Below are positions 10,392 through 18,952 of a stretch of DNA of 64,000 bases, in pieces. Below the pieces are notes generated by a model. That model did no database searches, was not told where the DNA came from, and saw nothing but the letters and a program-made list of their open reading frames with translations. This stretch comes from Corynebacterium provencense (GTDB taxonomy: Bacteria; Actinomycetota; Actinomycetes; Mycobacteriales; Mycobacteriaceae). Numbering within the stretch: position 1 is the stretch's first letter; each line of letters starts with the position of its first letter. The translations under genes were made by a program, and so were the position numbers. Location of the stretch: assembly GCA_900049755.1 (NCBI GenBank), contig LT160593.1, positions 930,727-994,726 of the forward strand, written 5' to 3'.

Positions 10392-11474
10392 ATGACGAAC
10401 AACGCCTCCCTCACCGCAGCCCGCCGACGCAGCGACCGCCTGCGGCAGCTCATCGACAGCACGGACCCGGCCGACGCCCCGGCCCGGGGCAGGCTCCGCG
10501 TCCTCACCGGCGACCGACCGACCGGTGCACTGCACATCGGGCACTACCTCGGCACCGTCCGCAGCCGGGTGGAACTGCAGGACAAAGGCATCGACACCTT
10601 CCTGCTCATCGCCGACTACCAGGTCATCACCGACCGCGACTCGCTCGGCGACCTGCAGGGAAACGTCCGGGGCGTCCTCGCCGACTATCTCGCAGCCGGC
10701 ATAGACCCGGCGAGGACGACGATCTTCGCACACTCGGCGGTACCGGCGGCGAACCAGCTGATGCTGCCGTTCCTGTCGCTGGTCACCGAGGCGGAACTGC
10801 ACCGCAACCCGACAGTGAAAGACGAGCTCGCGGCCACAGACGGCCGGGCGATGTCGGGACTGCTGCTCACCTATCCGGTGCACCAGGCCTGTGACATTCT
10901 GTTCTGCCACGGCAACGTCGTGCCCGTGGGCCAGGACCAGCTGCCGCACATCGAGCAGGCACGCGTCATCGCCCGCCGGTTCAACGAGCGCTACGCCGGC
11001 GGTGAGCAGGTGTTCACCGAGCCGGAGGCACTGCTGACCGACGCCCCGATGATCACCGGCACGGACGGCCGGAAAATGAGCAAGTCCCGGGGCAACACGG
11101 TGCCCCTGGGAGCGACCGCGGACGAGACGGCGAAGATCCTGCGCCGCGCGGTGACCGACGCTGAACGCAGAATCACCTTCGAGCCGGAACGCCGCCCCGA
11201 GGTCGCGAACCTGCTCACCGTCGCCGCCGGCTTCACCGGCAGGGACCCCCGCGACATCGCCGAGGAGATCGGTGACGCCGGGGCCGGCGAACTCAAACGG
11301 GTGGTCACCGAGGCAGTCAACGATCACCTCGCGGGGCATCGCGCGCGACGCGCTGAACTGCTGGCCGACCCCGGCTACCTCATGTCGGTGCTGCGGGAGG
11401 GCAATGAGCGGGCCAACGAGGTCGCGGACGCCACGCTGACCCGGGTGCGTGAGGTGATGGGGATGCTGTACTGA
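10392..11474 (+). CDS. trpS: Tryptophanyl-tRNA synthetase
   Basis: This class I synthetase charges tRNA-Trp. The 360-residue protein has the opening motif GDRPTGALHIGHYLG with a perfect HIGH near residue 45, the KMSKSRGN loop near residue 227, and tryptophan-pocket segments such as PVHQACDILF and PVGQDQLPHIEQAR. It belongs to the longer GDRPTG-type branch found as a second TrpRS in actinomycetes. Whether the genome also carries another trpS cannot be seen here. The start is ATG 10392 with an AGGAGA site. Expression is probably set by the trpL attenuator. Confidence 0.95.
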   Translation: MTNNASLTAARRRSDRLRQLIDSTDPADAPARGRLRVLTGDRPTGALHIGHYLGTVRSRVELQDKGIDTFLLIADYQVITDRDSLGDLQGNVRGVLADYLAAGIDPARTTIFAHSAVPAANQLMLPFLSLVTEAELHRNPTVKDELAATDGRAMSGLLLTYPVHQACDILFCHGNVVPVGQDQLPHIEQARVIARRFNERYAGGEQVFTEPEALLTDAPMITGTDGRKMSKSRGNTVPLGATADETAKILRRAVTDAERRITFEPERRPEVANLLTVAAGFTGRDPRDIAEEIGDAGAGELKRVVTEAVNDHLAGHRARRAELLADPGYLMSVLREGNERANEVADATLTRVREVMGMLY

Positions 11475-11849
11475 GGTCTGTCGATTCCTGGCGCCGGACG
11501 CTGCGCCACCGGCCCGTCGCCACGGGGTGCGTGACGAACGTGCTCCGGTGGACGGGGGAGACGACGGGCCGGACGTCGGCGGGGGAACTGACGGGGCGAG
11601 CGGGCCTGCGGAAACGGTCGCGGAGATGTCGGGGCACGGTGCCGTTCCTCTCGTGGTCCATGTGGGGTTTCATGTGCTGACGGACCCCAGTGTCAGTGTT
11701 CCGGCTGGCACCTCCCCGACGGGAACCCGTGACGCGACGGACGGTCCCCTGCCGATTTCCTGACCGTCGCCGATCATGCCCTGACCAGGGACACGGCCCC
11801 GGCTCACCACCGCGGGGGCAACGAATGTCCGCGTCCCGGCAGCGGCCGG
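11475..11849. other. Intergenic region without a recognisable gene
   Basis: This 375-bp stretch separates trpS from the convergent membrane/lipoprotein operon. Short ORFs on both strands have biased compositions without recognisable motifs. No clear terminator hairpin with a T-run was found for either side. Confidence 0.5.
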
Positions 11850-12563
11850 TCAGCACGGCGAGCTGTAGGACGTGTCCGAGTTGAGCAGGCGGGCATTGCC
11901 GCGTCCCTGAGCCTCCGCGGTGCACAGCGACGACAGGTCGTCCCCGTAGTCGATGACGACAGCCGTCACCGACGTCCCGTCCGTGTAGGACCGTAACGAG
12001 GGACACGTGTCCGGCGGCAGGACGAGCGCACCGGGGTTCTGCGACAGCGCGGTGCTCACCTCCCGGTCGAAGCTTGGGCTGTTCCCCATGACCGAGTTGA
12101 CGATGAGGACGCCCCGCCCGTCACAGGTGGGAACTCCGCCGGAGGAGTTCCGTGCCGGAGCGGAGTGCTGTGCCGGGGCGTCCGGTTCCGGTGCCGGCAG
12201 AGGAGCCGCCCGGGGTTTCTCCGGCTGCACCGTGACGGTCTCGGTGACAACGACCTCGGCGGCTGTCAGCTCTGCCTCTGCGCCGTCGATACCGTCGGCG
12301 GCGTCAGTGTTATCACCGCCGTCAGCGTCATCGGCCGTGGTCGTTGTCGGCGCCGCCGTGAAACCCGGACCCGCGGTCACATCACCGTCGCCACCGCCGC
12401 CGACGATGGCCCTTCCGCCACCGACAGCAACCGCGCCGACAAGTACAACTGCTCCGGCGACGAGGACGCCCCACTTCCATTGCCCGCCACCGGGCTCCGG
12501 CCCGACGGGAGCCTCGTACACAGACTCGTCCTGTTGCGGTGGCCTGCCCCAGGTGTTGCTCAT
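11850..12563 (-). CDS. Membrane-anchored protein with exported C-terminal domain, unknown function
   Basis: This 237-residue protein has a Pro/Gln-rich cytoplasmic start (MSNTWGRPPQQ), one membrane helix (WGVLVAGAVVLVGAVAVGG) near residue 40, an acidic Thr/Asp/Ala linker with VVVTETVTV, and a C-terminal globular part from about 140. That part has four cysteines (TCDGRG, DTCPSL, SLCTAEA, final SSPC) that could form disulphides outside the cell. The start is chosen because its ATG overlaps the stop of the preceding gene (ATGA). It is the last gene of a four-gene minus-strand operon. I do not recognise the family. Confidence 0.65.
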   Translation of the reverse strand: MSNTWGRPPQQDESVYEAPVGPEPGGGQWKWGVLVAGAVVLVGAVAVGGGRAIVGGGGDGDVTAGPGFTAAPTTTTADDADGGDNTDAADGIDGAEAELTAAEVVVTETVTVQPEKPRAAPLPAPEPDAPAQHSAPARNSSGGVPTCDGRGVLIVNSVMGNSPSFDREVSTALSQNPGALVLPPDTCPSLRSYTDGTSVTAVVIDYGDDLSSLCTAEAQGRGNARLLNSDTSYSSPC

Positions 12564-13129
12564 GACGCCTGCTCCGCTCCTGCTATCGGGGGGCCACCGC
12601 ATTCCCAGTCATCGGGAACAGGGTCGGTGGAGCTGAGGATCCAGGAGCCCTCAGGAAGATAGCTGAACAGTTCCAGCTCCTCCTCCTCGAGGATGCTCGC
12701 CGCAAGTTCCTGACCGGGGGTGACCTCCCTGATGAGGTTCATCTTCTCCGCCTCGCGCGTCATCTGACCGACGACGATGTCGATGTCAGGTCCGGAGCCG
12801 CTCCAGGTGAGGTCCCAGTTCGCCGGATTGATCATTCCGGAACAGATTTCCAGGTCACCGGTACCGTCCTCCGCCAACGTCATGACGATTCCATGATCGG
12901 ACCAGCGTCCGACCGCAGGACCGTAGAGAGATACCGGTTCCTCGGCCGGCACAGTGGTCTCGGTCACGGTCATTGTCCAGGTGGTGGTCGGGTGGTCTGG
13001 GCCACTCTGCGCAGCATCTCCGCCGGCCGTGAAGTCACCGTCCTCGGAACAACCGGCGAGGAGGAGAGCTGCTGCAGCACACAGTGTGACGGAGTTTCTC
13101 CGGATCCGGTCCGGCGCCATGCTCAGCAT
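12560..13129 (-). CDS. Lipoprotein, second copy of a tandem unknown family
   Basis: This 189-residue predicted lipoprotein has a signal peptide ending in the lipobox LLLAGC, so it should be anchored to the outer face of the membrane. A TMTVTETTV linker precedes a C-terminal domain (AVGRWSDHGIVMTLAEDGTG ... WSGSGPDIDIVVGQMTRE) that clearly resembles the one in the neighbouring lipoprotein (13123-13767). The start ATG at 13127-13129 overlaps the preceding gene by 7 bp; an ATG nine bases further in (13120) is equally possible. Function unknown. Confidence 0.65.
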   Translation of the reverse strand: MLSMAPDRIRRNSVTLCAAAALLLAGCSEDGDFTAGGDAAQSGPDHPTTTWTMTVTETTVPAEEPVSLYGPAVGRWSDHGIVMTLAEDGTGDLEICSGMINPANWDLTWSGSGPDIDIVVGQMTREAEKMNLIREVTPGQELAASILEEEELELFSYLPEGSWILSSTDPVPDDWECGGPPIAGAEQAS

Positions 13130-13767
13130 GCCCAGTCCGAATAGTCGCCGGTGTCCCTGCACACCGGCATACCGTTGAAGGCGTCCAGGTACATCTGGTC
13201 ACCCTCCACCGAGGCGTGGATCACCTTGCCTGTCGACAGTCCTGCGGACGCAGAGGTGACGTCCCCTAGAGACCGGGTCATGTCCAGGATCTCGATGTCG
13301 ATCTCGCTGGTCTGACCGGACCAGCGGACCTGGTAGGTGACGGTATTCATCGCTCCGTTAGCGCCTTGGACATACCCGAAACCGGCCTCGTTGAGTTCCA
13401 GGCTCAGACCGTGCCGGATCCACGTCCCGACCGCCTGCGGATACAACGGAGGAAGGTCCGGGTCGAGTGTCGACCCCGTGTCCGGTTCCTGCACATCGTC
13501 GGCAGCAGGTTCGCCGGAGTTCGAGAATGCGTCGTCCCCGGCCGCCGACGCTGCCCCGTCATCCGGCACTGCCTCAGCCTCCGACATTGTCTCGGTCACC
13601 GTCACCGTCCGAGTGGTGACCTCCTCTGCTGCGGCACCCTGTGTGGTGTCTGCGGTGGTGGCGGCACCGCCCCCGTCGTCGCCATCGCAGGCCGCGAGAA
13701 TCAGAGCCGGTGCAGCGACTCCTGCGACGAGGAGCTTCTTCAGACCTGCCGTCGTCGTATCGATCAT
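13123..13767 (-). CDS. Lipoprotein, first copy of a tandem unknown family
   Basis: This 214-residue predicted lipoprotein has a signal sequence (LKKLLVAGVAAPALILAAC) with the lipid-modified Cys near residue 27. An acidic linker contains RTVTVTET. The C-terminal domain AVGTWIRHGLSLELNEAGFG ... WSGQTSEIDIEILDMTRS is paralogous to the next gene. Two cysteines at the end (PVCRDTGDYSDWAC) may pair. The start follows a GGAGGG site and overlaps the previous stop as ATGA; the longer reading upstream has no support. The layout suggests a small surface-exposed complex with its operon partners. Confidence 0.68.
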   Translation of the reverse strand: MIDTTTAGLKKLLVAGVAAPALILAACDGDDGGGAATTADTTQGAAAEEVTTRTVTVTETMSEAEAVPDDGAASAAGDDAFSNSGEPAADDVQEPDTGSTLDPDLPPLYPQAVGTWIRHGLSLELNEAGFGYVQGANGAMNTVTYQVRWSGQTSEIDIEILDMTRSLGDVTSASAGLSTGKVIHASVEGDQMYLDAFNGMPVCRDTGDYSDWAC

Positions 13768-14402
13768 CGGTCCAGCCCTCCTGACCAGCGCTGACCGGGA
13801 ATGTCGTTGCGCGGTCCAGTCGACCTGGACGGCATGACCGGGGTCACTGAGACTCCCGGCCGACGGCGCAGCCAGAAGTACCCGCCGGCGGCCACGCCAC
13901 CTGCGACCACGAGTCCCAGCAGACCACCGACAATGCGCCACGTGGTCCGGGCGGAGTTCACGTGGTCCTCGGCCTTGTCGATCGCCGACAGCATGGCAGC
14001 CCTGCCCTGCTCGTACACACTGTCCAGCGACCCACCGAACAACAGTTCCCCGAGACCACCGGCAGACTCCCGCCGGCCATTCTCCACCTCTTCCCGACCG
14101 TCGATGAAGTCCCCGTATGTCATCTCACCCTCACCCGTGTATTCCATGCCGTACCCCACGAAGTCTGTCGGAACCGTGTCATTGCGCGCTGAGTTCGCCC
14201 CGATCGCCCCGGCGATCCCACCGAACAGCAGCATGAGCATCAGGCCGACTGCCACAACGCCCGTCACGAGGATTCTCGGGTCCTGCGACCACACCGTGGT
14301 CTCAATACGACCGAGGACGCCGCCACCCGCGGTCCCGCTCTGCTGCCCCTCGCCCGGAACTCCGTCCCCGGGGTCACTCCCGTTCTGTATCGGGTCCAAC
14401 AT
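13764..14402 (-). CDS. Two-helix membrane protein, unknown function
   Basis: This 212-residue protein has two membrane segments (ILVTGVVAVGLMLMLLFGG near residue 45 and IVGGLLGLVVAGGVAAGGYF near 160). They flank an extracytoplasmic region that is rich in Glu/Gly and may be helical. The N-terminus is Gly/Asp-rich and the C-terminus basic. ATG 14402 is chosen for its GGGAGGAAG site. It opens the four-gene overlapping operon (14402 to 11850). Its likely promoter has TACTAT at 14442-14447 on the minus strand. Unknown family. Confidence 0.62.
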   Translation of the reverse strand: MLDPIQNGSDPGDGVPGEGQQSGTAGGGVLGRIETTVWSQDPRILVTGVVAVGLMLMLLFGGIAGAIGANSARNDTVPTDFVGYGMEYTGEGEMTYGDFIDGREEVENGRRESAGGLGELLFGGSLDSVYEQGRAAMLSAIDKAEDHVNSARTTWRIVGGLLGLVVAGGVAAGGYFWLRRRPGVSVTPVMPSRSTGPRNDIPGQRWSGGLDR

Positions 14403-14561
14403 GTCACTCTTCCTCCCTGTCATGTCCTTAGTCTCGGCTGGATAGTAATACGGATGGCCGAAACATTACCATGGCTCTGAGTAATATTCCCCAGGGAGCA
14501 CCCCGGAGCATCACAGATTCCACCGATCACCGCATCTACTAGACACCACTCTGACCTGCAG

Positions 14562-14577
14562 TGATACCATCCCTTTC
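14562..14577 (+). promoter_or_regulatory. Extended -10 promoter, leaderless start
   Basis: TGATACCAT (extended -10, hexamer 14565-14570) ends 7 nt before the ATG at 14578, so the mRNA probably begins at the start codon. Confidence 0.55.
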
Positions 14578-15687
14578 ATGCCGATAACACGTCACCTCGG
14601 ACTCACCACCAAGTTAATGTCCCCGCCCTACCACCCCAACCACATAACGAATGTTTCCGCCTCAATCCTCGCCGCCGTACTCGTGCTCGGCATGGCGTCC
14701 TGCACCTCCTCTCCACCGGAGGAAGATCCGGACCACCCCTCCGCCTCATCCACGACAGATGCGGCAGTTGCCGCCGAAGCAGCCGCCTTCCCCGTCACCG
14801 TCACCTCCTCCGTCGGCAGCGCGACCATCACCGGACAGCCCCGGCGCGTCGTCACCCTCGGTTGGGGAAGTTCGGACGTCGCAGCGGCCCTCGGCGTCCC
14901 CCCCGTCGGAATCCAGGAGATCTCCGACGACACCGGCGACTACCGCGCGGTCTTCCCGTGGAACAAGAACGCCTTCGCGGAGACCCCGGAGTTACTGAAC
15001 CCCGACGAGATCCCCTACGAGGCGATCGCCGCACTGCACCCCGATGTGATCCTCGCGGTGAGCTCCGGGATCACCACCGAGGAACACGCCCGCCTGACAG
15101 AGATCGCCCCGACCGTCGGCTACCCCGGCAGACCCTGGCAGACCGGGTGGGAGGACCTCACCCGGAGAGTCGGCACCGCCCTCGGCCGGTCGGAGGCCGC
15201 TGAGTCACTGATCAACGCCACCGACCGGGCGTTGTCGGAGACCGCTCGAGATCATCCGGAATTCGCGGGACGAACTGTCACGTTTGCCGTGAACACCGAC
15301 GGCACCAGGCTCCGCGAGATACCGGCGACAGATGCCCGGTACGCCGTCCTCCGCCGACTCGGATTCGCCACCTCACCGACGACACCCTGCAGTTCCCCGT
15401 CCTTCCATGTTCCCCGCGGCCTGGAGACCCTCACCGACATCGACGCCGACATCCTGGTCGTCTGGCACCTCAGTGACCGGGCACGACAGACATTGGAGGC
15501 CCAGCCCACCTTCGCGGAGATCCCCGCCGTGACATCCGGCGGCTATCTCCCGGTCACCGACCCGCTCCTGGGTCTGGCGGTCAGCACCGCGACAGCCACC
15601 TCGGTCCCCTGGGCGCTCGACAACGGTTACGTCGACGGACTGGCGGACGCGGCCGAGGGGAGGACTGTCCCCGGACCCCGCGACTAG
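14578..15687 (+). CDS. Iron-siderophore ABC transporter substrate-binding lipoprotein
   Basis: This 369-residue protein of the FepB/FecB-like TroA superfamily captures ferric siderophores outside the membrane for an ABC importer. The signal peptide ends in LGMASC near residue 42, after an unusually long n-region. The mature protein shows the family core: RRVVTLGWGSSDVAAALGV, HPDVILAVSSGITTEEHARL and IDADILVVWHLS. It stands alone, without permease or ATPase genes, and may feed the importer at 45973-49852 or another one. The start rests on the extended -10 box; ATG 14617 is an alternative. Confidence 0.85.
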   Translation: MPITRHLGLTTKLMSPPYHPNHITNVSASILAAVLVLGMASCTSSPPEEDPDHPSASSTTDAAVAAEAAAFPVTVTSSVGSATITGQPRRVVTLGWGSSDVAAALGVPPVGIQEISDDTGDYRAVFPWNKNAFAETPELLNPDEIPYEAIAALHPDVILAVSSGITTEEHARLTEIAPTVGYPGRPWQTGWEDLTRRVGTALGRSEAAESLINATDRALSETARDHPEFAGRTVTFAVNTDGTRLREIPATDARYAVLRRLGFATSPTTPCSSPSFHVPRGLETLTDIDADILVVWHLSDRARQTLEAQPTFAEIPAVTSGGYLPVTDPLLGLAVSTATATSVPWALDNGYVDGLADAAEGRTVPGPRD

Positions 15688-15744
15688 AGTGTCATGTGTA
15701 CGACGGACGACGACACCGCTCACCCGACATCACGCGAGGAACCC

Positions 15745-16719
15745 ATGCCCCAGGACCCCAGAAAGCGTGGCCTCACGGCCGCGGAGCTTCAGGGTGCCCG
15801 CAACCGGCTCACCCTCTCCCCCGACCTGGTGCGCCGTATCGCCGCACTCGGCGGATACGACAGGTACGACGCCTTCACCGACCGGCTCACCGACGTCATC
15901 GATGTCACCGACCTCATCGAACTTCTGGTCACCCGCGGCCTCGCGGACATGGAACTCTGCCCGTCACCGCAAAGGAAGATGGAGGCGGACCGGGCACGGT
16001 GGATCCTCGACCGGATCGTCGCCGGACGCGCCCTCACCCGTCACCACGTCCACGATCAACTGCCCTCCGAGACCGTTGTCCTGTTCCGCATGGGGCCTCC
16101 CCGGCTGTGGGGCTACCCGGTGCGGCAGCGCCTGCCCCGAAATGCCGACAAAGCACTGCCCTCACGCGTCGTCGACGACCCCACCGGCCCGTGGACGGAT
16201 GCGAAGGAGGCCTGGTTGGGCTGGCACATCACCGATGCCTCTGACCTCGGCGAACTGGAGACGGTCGTCCCTGGTGTGCCGGCAGACGATGACCGTAACC
16301 AACGGCTGCGCCTGGGGATGTCCCTGTCCGACGGACCGGACCAGGTGTGGAGTTCGGCCCGCGGTCACTGGAGTATCAAGCCGGAGACCACCTACATCGT
16401 TCCTTCCCGCTACGGGTGGTGCCCCTACGTGTTCCGCATCCCTGACGGTGCCTGGCGGGGCGACGAGTTCGAGGGCCACCGCACCCGCTACATGGCCGAG
16501 CGTGGCTACTGGATCGATGTGCAGCACAAACGGCTGGTCGAGATGGGTGCACCGGACCCGGACAACGCCTGGCTACCCCGCATGACCGTCAGTGGGGACG
16601 CCCCCACTCCGACCGATCTCCGGGTTGCCGAGCTACTCACCGACCAGGTGCTCCAGCTGGGCGCGGCGGGCAAGAATCCGGTGATCCGGCTCCGGCAGAA
16701 GGGCCGTCGCCTGTTCTGA
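15745..16719 (+). CDS. Hypothetical cytoplasmic protein
   Basis: This 324-residue protein has no signal peptide or membrane segment and I do not recognise it. It is rich in Arg, Asp and Trp, with segments such as LTDVIDVTDLIELLVTRGLA and SRYGWCPYVFRIPDG. ATG 15745 is chosen for the GCGAGGA site before it; an upstream ATG at 15694 has none. Its 3' end overlaps the convergent frameshifted gene by 83 bp, an unusually long overlap. Confidence 0.6.
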   Translation: MPQDPRKRGLTAAELQGARNRLTLSPDLVRRIAALGGYDRYDAFTDRLTDVIDVTDLIELLVTRGLADMELCPSPQRKMEADRARWILDRIVAGRALTRHHVHDQLPSETVVLFRMGPPRLWGYPVRQRLPRNADKALPSRVVDDPTGPWTDAKEAWLGWHITDASDLGELETVVPGVPADDDRNQRLRLGMSLSDGPDQVWSSARGHWSIKPETTYIVPSRYGWCPYVFRIPDGAWRGDEFEGHRTRYMAERGYWIDVQHKRLVEMGAPDPDNAWLPRMTVSGDAPTPTDLRVAELLTDQVLQLGAAGKNPVIRLRQKGRRLF

Positions 16720-17255
16720 GGCTGCGGCCGGTCCCCCAGTTCTGTGCCTGCTTTTTCAGTTCATCGTTCGCCGCGCTGACCGCAGCACCCAGGTCTGCCC
16801 GGTACACGGCCAAAATCTGCGGCTTCGCTTCCAGCGGCTCCAGTGTCGGGACCTCATCCATCGCCGGCGGATTGAGCTGTTCCTCGGCGATGATCCGGTC
16901 GATACGCTGACGGATCTGCGTGGTGGCCCGGCTCGCCCACTCTGTCTGCCAGCCCGGATCATTGATGTCTGCGCCGATCTGTTCGGCGAGAATCCGGTGC
17001 GCCTCTGCTGCCTCGGCGGAAATCCGCATGTCCCACTGGTGATCGGACCGCGCCCTCCTCGACCGCAGCATCACGTGCAGCCACCTGGGCCCGCCATTCG
17101 CGCTCCGCCTGCTCCCGCGTGCGGAACTTCCACCGGTCATAGGCTTTCTTCGCCTCTGACGCGACAACCACCGCAAGCAGAATCCACCCCAGGTATCCTC
17201 CGGTCAGGTTCAGGAACAGGAACAGGACGAAGAAGATGAGGAGGGACAGCCCCAT
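16637..17255 (-). pseudogene. Small membrane protein gene with a frameshift
   Basis: The frame starting at 17255 encodes MGLSLLIFFVLFLFLNLTGG, a membrane helix, then a basic helical segment (REQAEREWRAQVAARDAAVE). Sensible coding then moves to another frame near 17060-17040 and continues as SDHQWDMRISAEAAEAHR ... PGWQTEWASRATTQIRQR and YRADLGAAVSAANDELKKQ. One base lost or gained in a GAGG-rich stretch would join the two. It could be a true mutation or a sequencing error. Function unknown. The last part overlaps the convergent gene ending at 16719, so the true C-terminus is uncertain. Confidence 0.6.
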
Positions 17256-17270
17256 CGAGAGGTATGTCCC

Positions 17271-17816
17271 CTAACCTGAGTTCCTGGCCTGTGCCTTCAC
17301 CTCGGGGCTGGCACCGACGGCCCGCGGCACAAGTTTGAAGATCCAGGACTGCGTGAAGTTCTTCCGACGTGGCAGTGACTCCGGAATCTTCACCGTCACC
17401 GAGGGGACATCCGGACCCGCAGGTCTGGCGAGGAACACTACGGTCACGAAGCAGTCGTCAGGCCAGGCGTCCCACTTCCAGGACGACAGATTCTCCACAT
17501 TCTTGCGTATCTGCTGGTTGACAAGTCCCTGCCATAGACCACTGACACCCCCATAGGCGTTGACGTACCTCCGCGCACGGGGCCGCCAGCCGTAGTAGTA
17601 GTCCCGGCCCGCCCCGTCCCTCCAGCGCGCACAGTGCGCGCCGGCGCTGCGCTTCGACGCGTCCGCGATCGTCCTCTGTGATGCCGCCTGGTTGCTCCGG
17701 ATGTCATTCCCCCGAGCGACGGCGCGGTTGAGGTCACTGATCCGGTCAAGGGTCTGGACCCTGATGGCGTTCCCATCGTTCGCCAGGTCGTTACCCTTAC
17801 TGAGCAGGCTCTTCAC
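17271..17816 (-). CDS. Hypothetical protein, N-terminus probably lost
   Basis: This 181-residue reading opens with a GTG lacking any ribosome site. It begins with a coiled-coil-like region (SLLSKGNDLANDGNAIRVQT, ISDLNRAVARGNDIRSNQAA) followed by a basic, tyrosine-rich middle and a beta-rich end (CFVTVVFLARPAGPDVPSV). The ORF at 17874-17969 lies upstream in the same frame, separated only by two stops (17874-17876 and a TAG 12 nt later), and carries the good start. I therefore suspect one original gene, broken. No recognised family. Confidence 0.5.
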   Translation of the reverse strand: MKSLLSKGNDLANDGNAIRVQTLDRISDLNRAVARGNDIRSNQAASQRTIADASKRSAGAHCARWRDGAGRDYYYGWRPRARRYVNAYGGVSGLWQGLVNQQIRKNVENLSSWKWDAWPDDCFVTVVFLARPAGPDVPSVTVKIPESLPRRKNFTQSWIFKLVPRAVGASPEVKAQARNSG

Positions 17817-17873
17817 GACAGCGTGGTGCGCCCGGTCAGCGAGGAATCTCCTGGTCTGCTAGACATTATGCTC

Positions 17874-17969
17874 TTAGAGCCGGGCATTCTGATCCTGCAG
17901 CAGCCGGTTGCTCTCCTCCCGGTTGCGCAGCGTCTCCTTCTGGTAGTCGCTGTAGTATCCCGACACCAT
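17874..17969 (-). CDS. 31-residue ORF, likely 5' part of the broken gene downstream
   Basis: MVSGYYSDYQKETLRNREES begins at an ATG with a GAGGAG site five bases upstream, then continues NRLLQDQNARL and stops. The composition is helical, and the coiled-coil character continues in the same frame in 17271-17816 after two stop codons. It may be translated as a short peptide, or it may be the true start of the interrupted gene. Confidence 0.5.
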   Translation of the reverse strand: MVSGYYSDYQKETLRNREESNRLLQDQNARL

Positions 17970-18005
17970 TACCACTCCTCGAGTCAGTGTCACCCACGGT
18001 CAATA

Positions 18006-18028
18006 CCCGTTCCAGGAAAGGGAACGGG
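18006..18028. repeat. 8-bp perfect hairpin in the 5' region of the decaying operon
   Basis: cccgttcc (18006-18013) pairs with ggaacggg (18021-18028) around a 7-nt loop, 37 bp upstream of the ATG at 17969. No T-run follows in either direction, so this may be an operator or mRNA structure rather than a terminator. Confidence 0.45.
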
Positions 18029-18216
18029 CGTCGGATCCATGTCTTCCATTCCGCAGTGTAGTATAAATGCCCTAAAATTGACATTTTGGCAGGGAAGCTT
18101 CCCTCACGGCGTCGGGGTCCACGGAGACGCGGTCCCGGCTGAAGGGCTCCACCGCGCCTGTTCTGAGTCTGCGGCCGAGAGCGCCAGCCGGTCCCCGGAC
18201 GACGAATGCCCGTGTT

Positions 18217-18266
18217 CCGTGACCGGAGGACGGTGGAGCCCCCTCTCCACCGTCCTCCGGTCACGG
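18217..18266. repeat. 22-bp perfect hairpin
   Basis: Arms 18217-18238 and 18245-18266 are exact reverse complements around a 6-nt C/T loop. It lies 160 bp beyond the acpS stop and may act as a second, bidirectional terminator between the fas operon and the unknown operon. It lacks a strong T-run. Confidence 0.7.
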
Positions 18267-18290
18267 GATGCGGACAGGACCCGGCCTGGG

Positions 18291-18354
18291 ACAAAACGAG
18301 TTGACCCGGCCCGGTCGTCCCCGGGGAACGGGGACGACCGGGCCGGGTCAACTC
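18291..18354 (-). terminator. Terminator of the accBC-accD-fas-acpS operon
   Basis: The 25-bp arms (18298-18322 and 18330-18354) are perfectly complementary with a 7-nt loop. On the minus strand the stem is followed by GTTTTG. It lies 46 bp after the acpS stop, where the long operon should end. Confidence 0.85.
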
Positions 18355-18400
18355 AGTGCAAGTGTCGACGGCGGACCACGGTGACGGACCGCCACGGCGG

Positions 18401-18952
18401 TTACGCCGGGTACCACTCCCCGACCACGAACGCCTGGGCGACAGGCCCGTCATGCGACAGGCTCAGCTGCCACACCGCGTGACCGGAACCGTCGGCACCA
18501 CCGAACCGGGCGGTCAGCGCGCCGTTCACCCGGGCCTCCAGCACCGGCGCCAGCCGGATGTACGGCCGACCCCAGCGGTCCTTGACCACCTCGATCTGCG
18601 ACCAGTCCATCTGTGCGCCCGGAATCTCGTCTCCGGCGTCGGCCAGCGTCCAGGCCTTGTAGAAGGCCTCCTTCGCCGCCCACCGGGCCGCGAGGTGCTG
18701 CGCGAGATTCCCGCTGGTCTTCGCCAGACGAGCGCACTCCCGACGCTCCGCCCCGGTGAAGGACCGGGCGAACGTCGAGCCGGGCTGGTCGAGCTGCTCG
18801 GCGAACGAGGGGATGTCGACCACATCGACACCGATGCCCAGCACGAACGGCCTGGTCGGCGCCGGATCCACCGGCTCCTTCCTGCCGCGCGCGCTCACCT
18901 GCGCACTCTCCGGGGAGGATGCGGGGCGCACCCCGTTCACCGGGTCACTCAC
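18401..18952 (-). CDS. acpS: Holo-[acyl-carrier-protein] synthase (4'-phosphopantetheinyl transferase)
   Basis: AcpS moves the phosphopantetheine arm of CoA onto the ACP domain of FAS-I. The 183-residue protein has the two family motifs: GIGVDVVDIPSF near residue 39, with the Mg-binding Asp, and RWAAKEAFYKAW near residue 90. SHDGPVAQAFVV is close to the end. About 35 N-terminal residues precede the usual AcpS start. The GTG start overlaps the fas stop (GTGA), so the enzyme is made together with its substrate protein. Confidence 0.93.
   Translation of the reverse strand: MSDPVNGVRPASSPESAQVSARGRKEPVDPAPTRPFVLGIGVDVVDIPSFAEQLDQPGSTFARSFTGAERRECARLAKTSGNLAQHLAARWAAKEAFYKAWTLADAGDEIPGAQMDWSQIEVVKDRWGRPYIRLAPVLEARVNGALTARFGGADGSGHAVWQLSLSHDGPVAQAFVVGEWYPA

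Noticed and set aside
11380-12006. Minus-strand ORF across the end of trpS and the intergenic region
   Set aside because: Arg-rich, overlaps two better genes, no start signal or motif.
18078-18083. TTGACA as a -35 box for a plus-strand transcript
   Set aside because: No -10 at a workable distance and no gene downstream on that strand.
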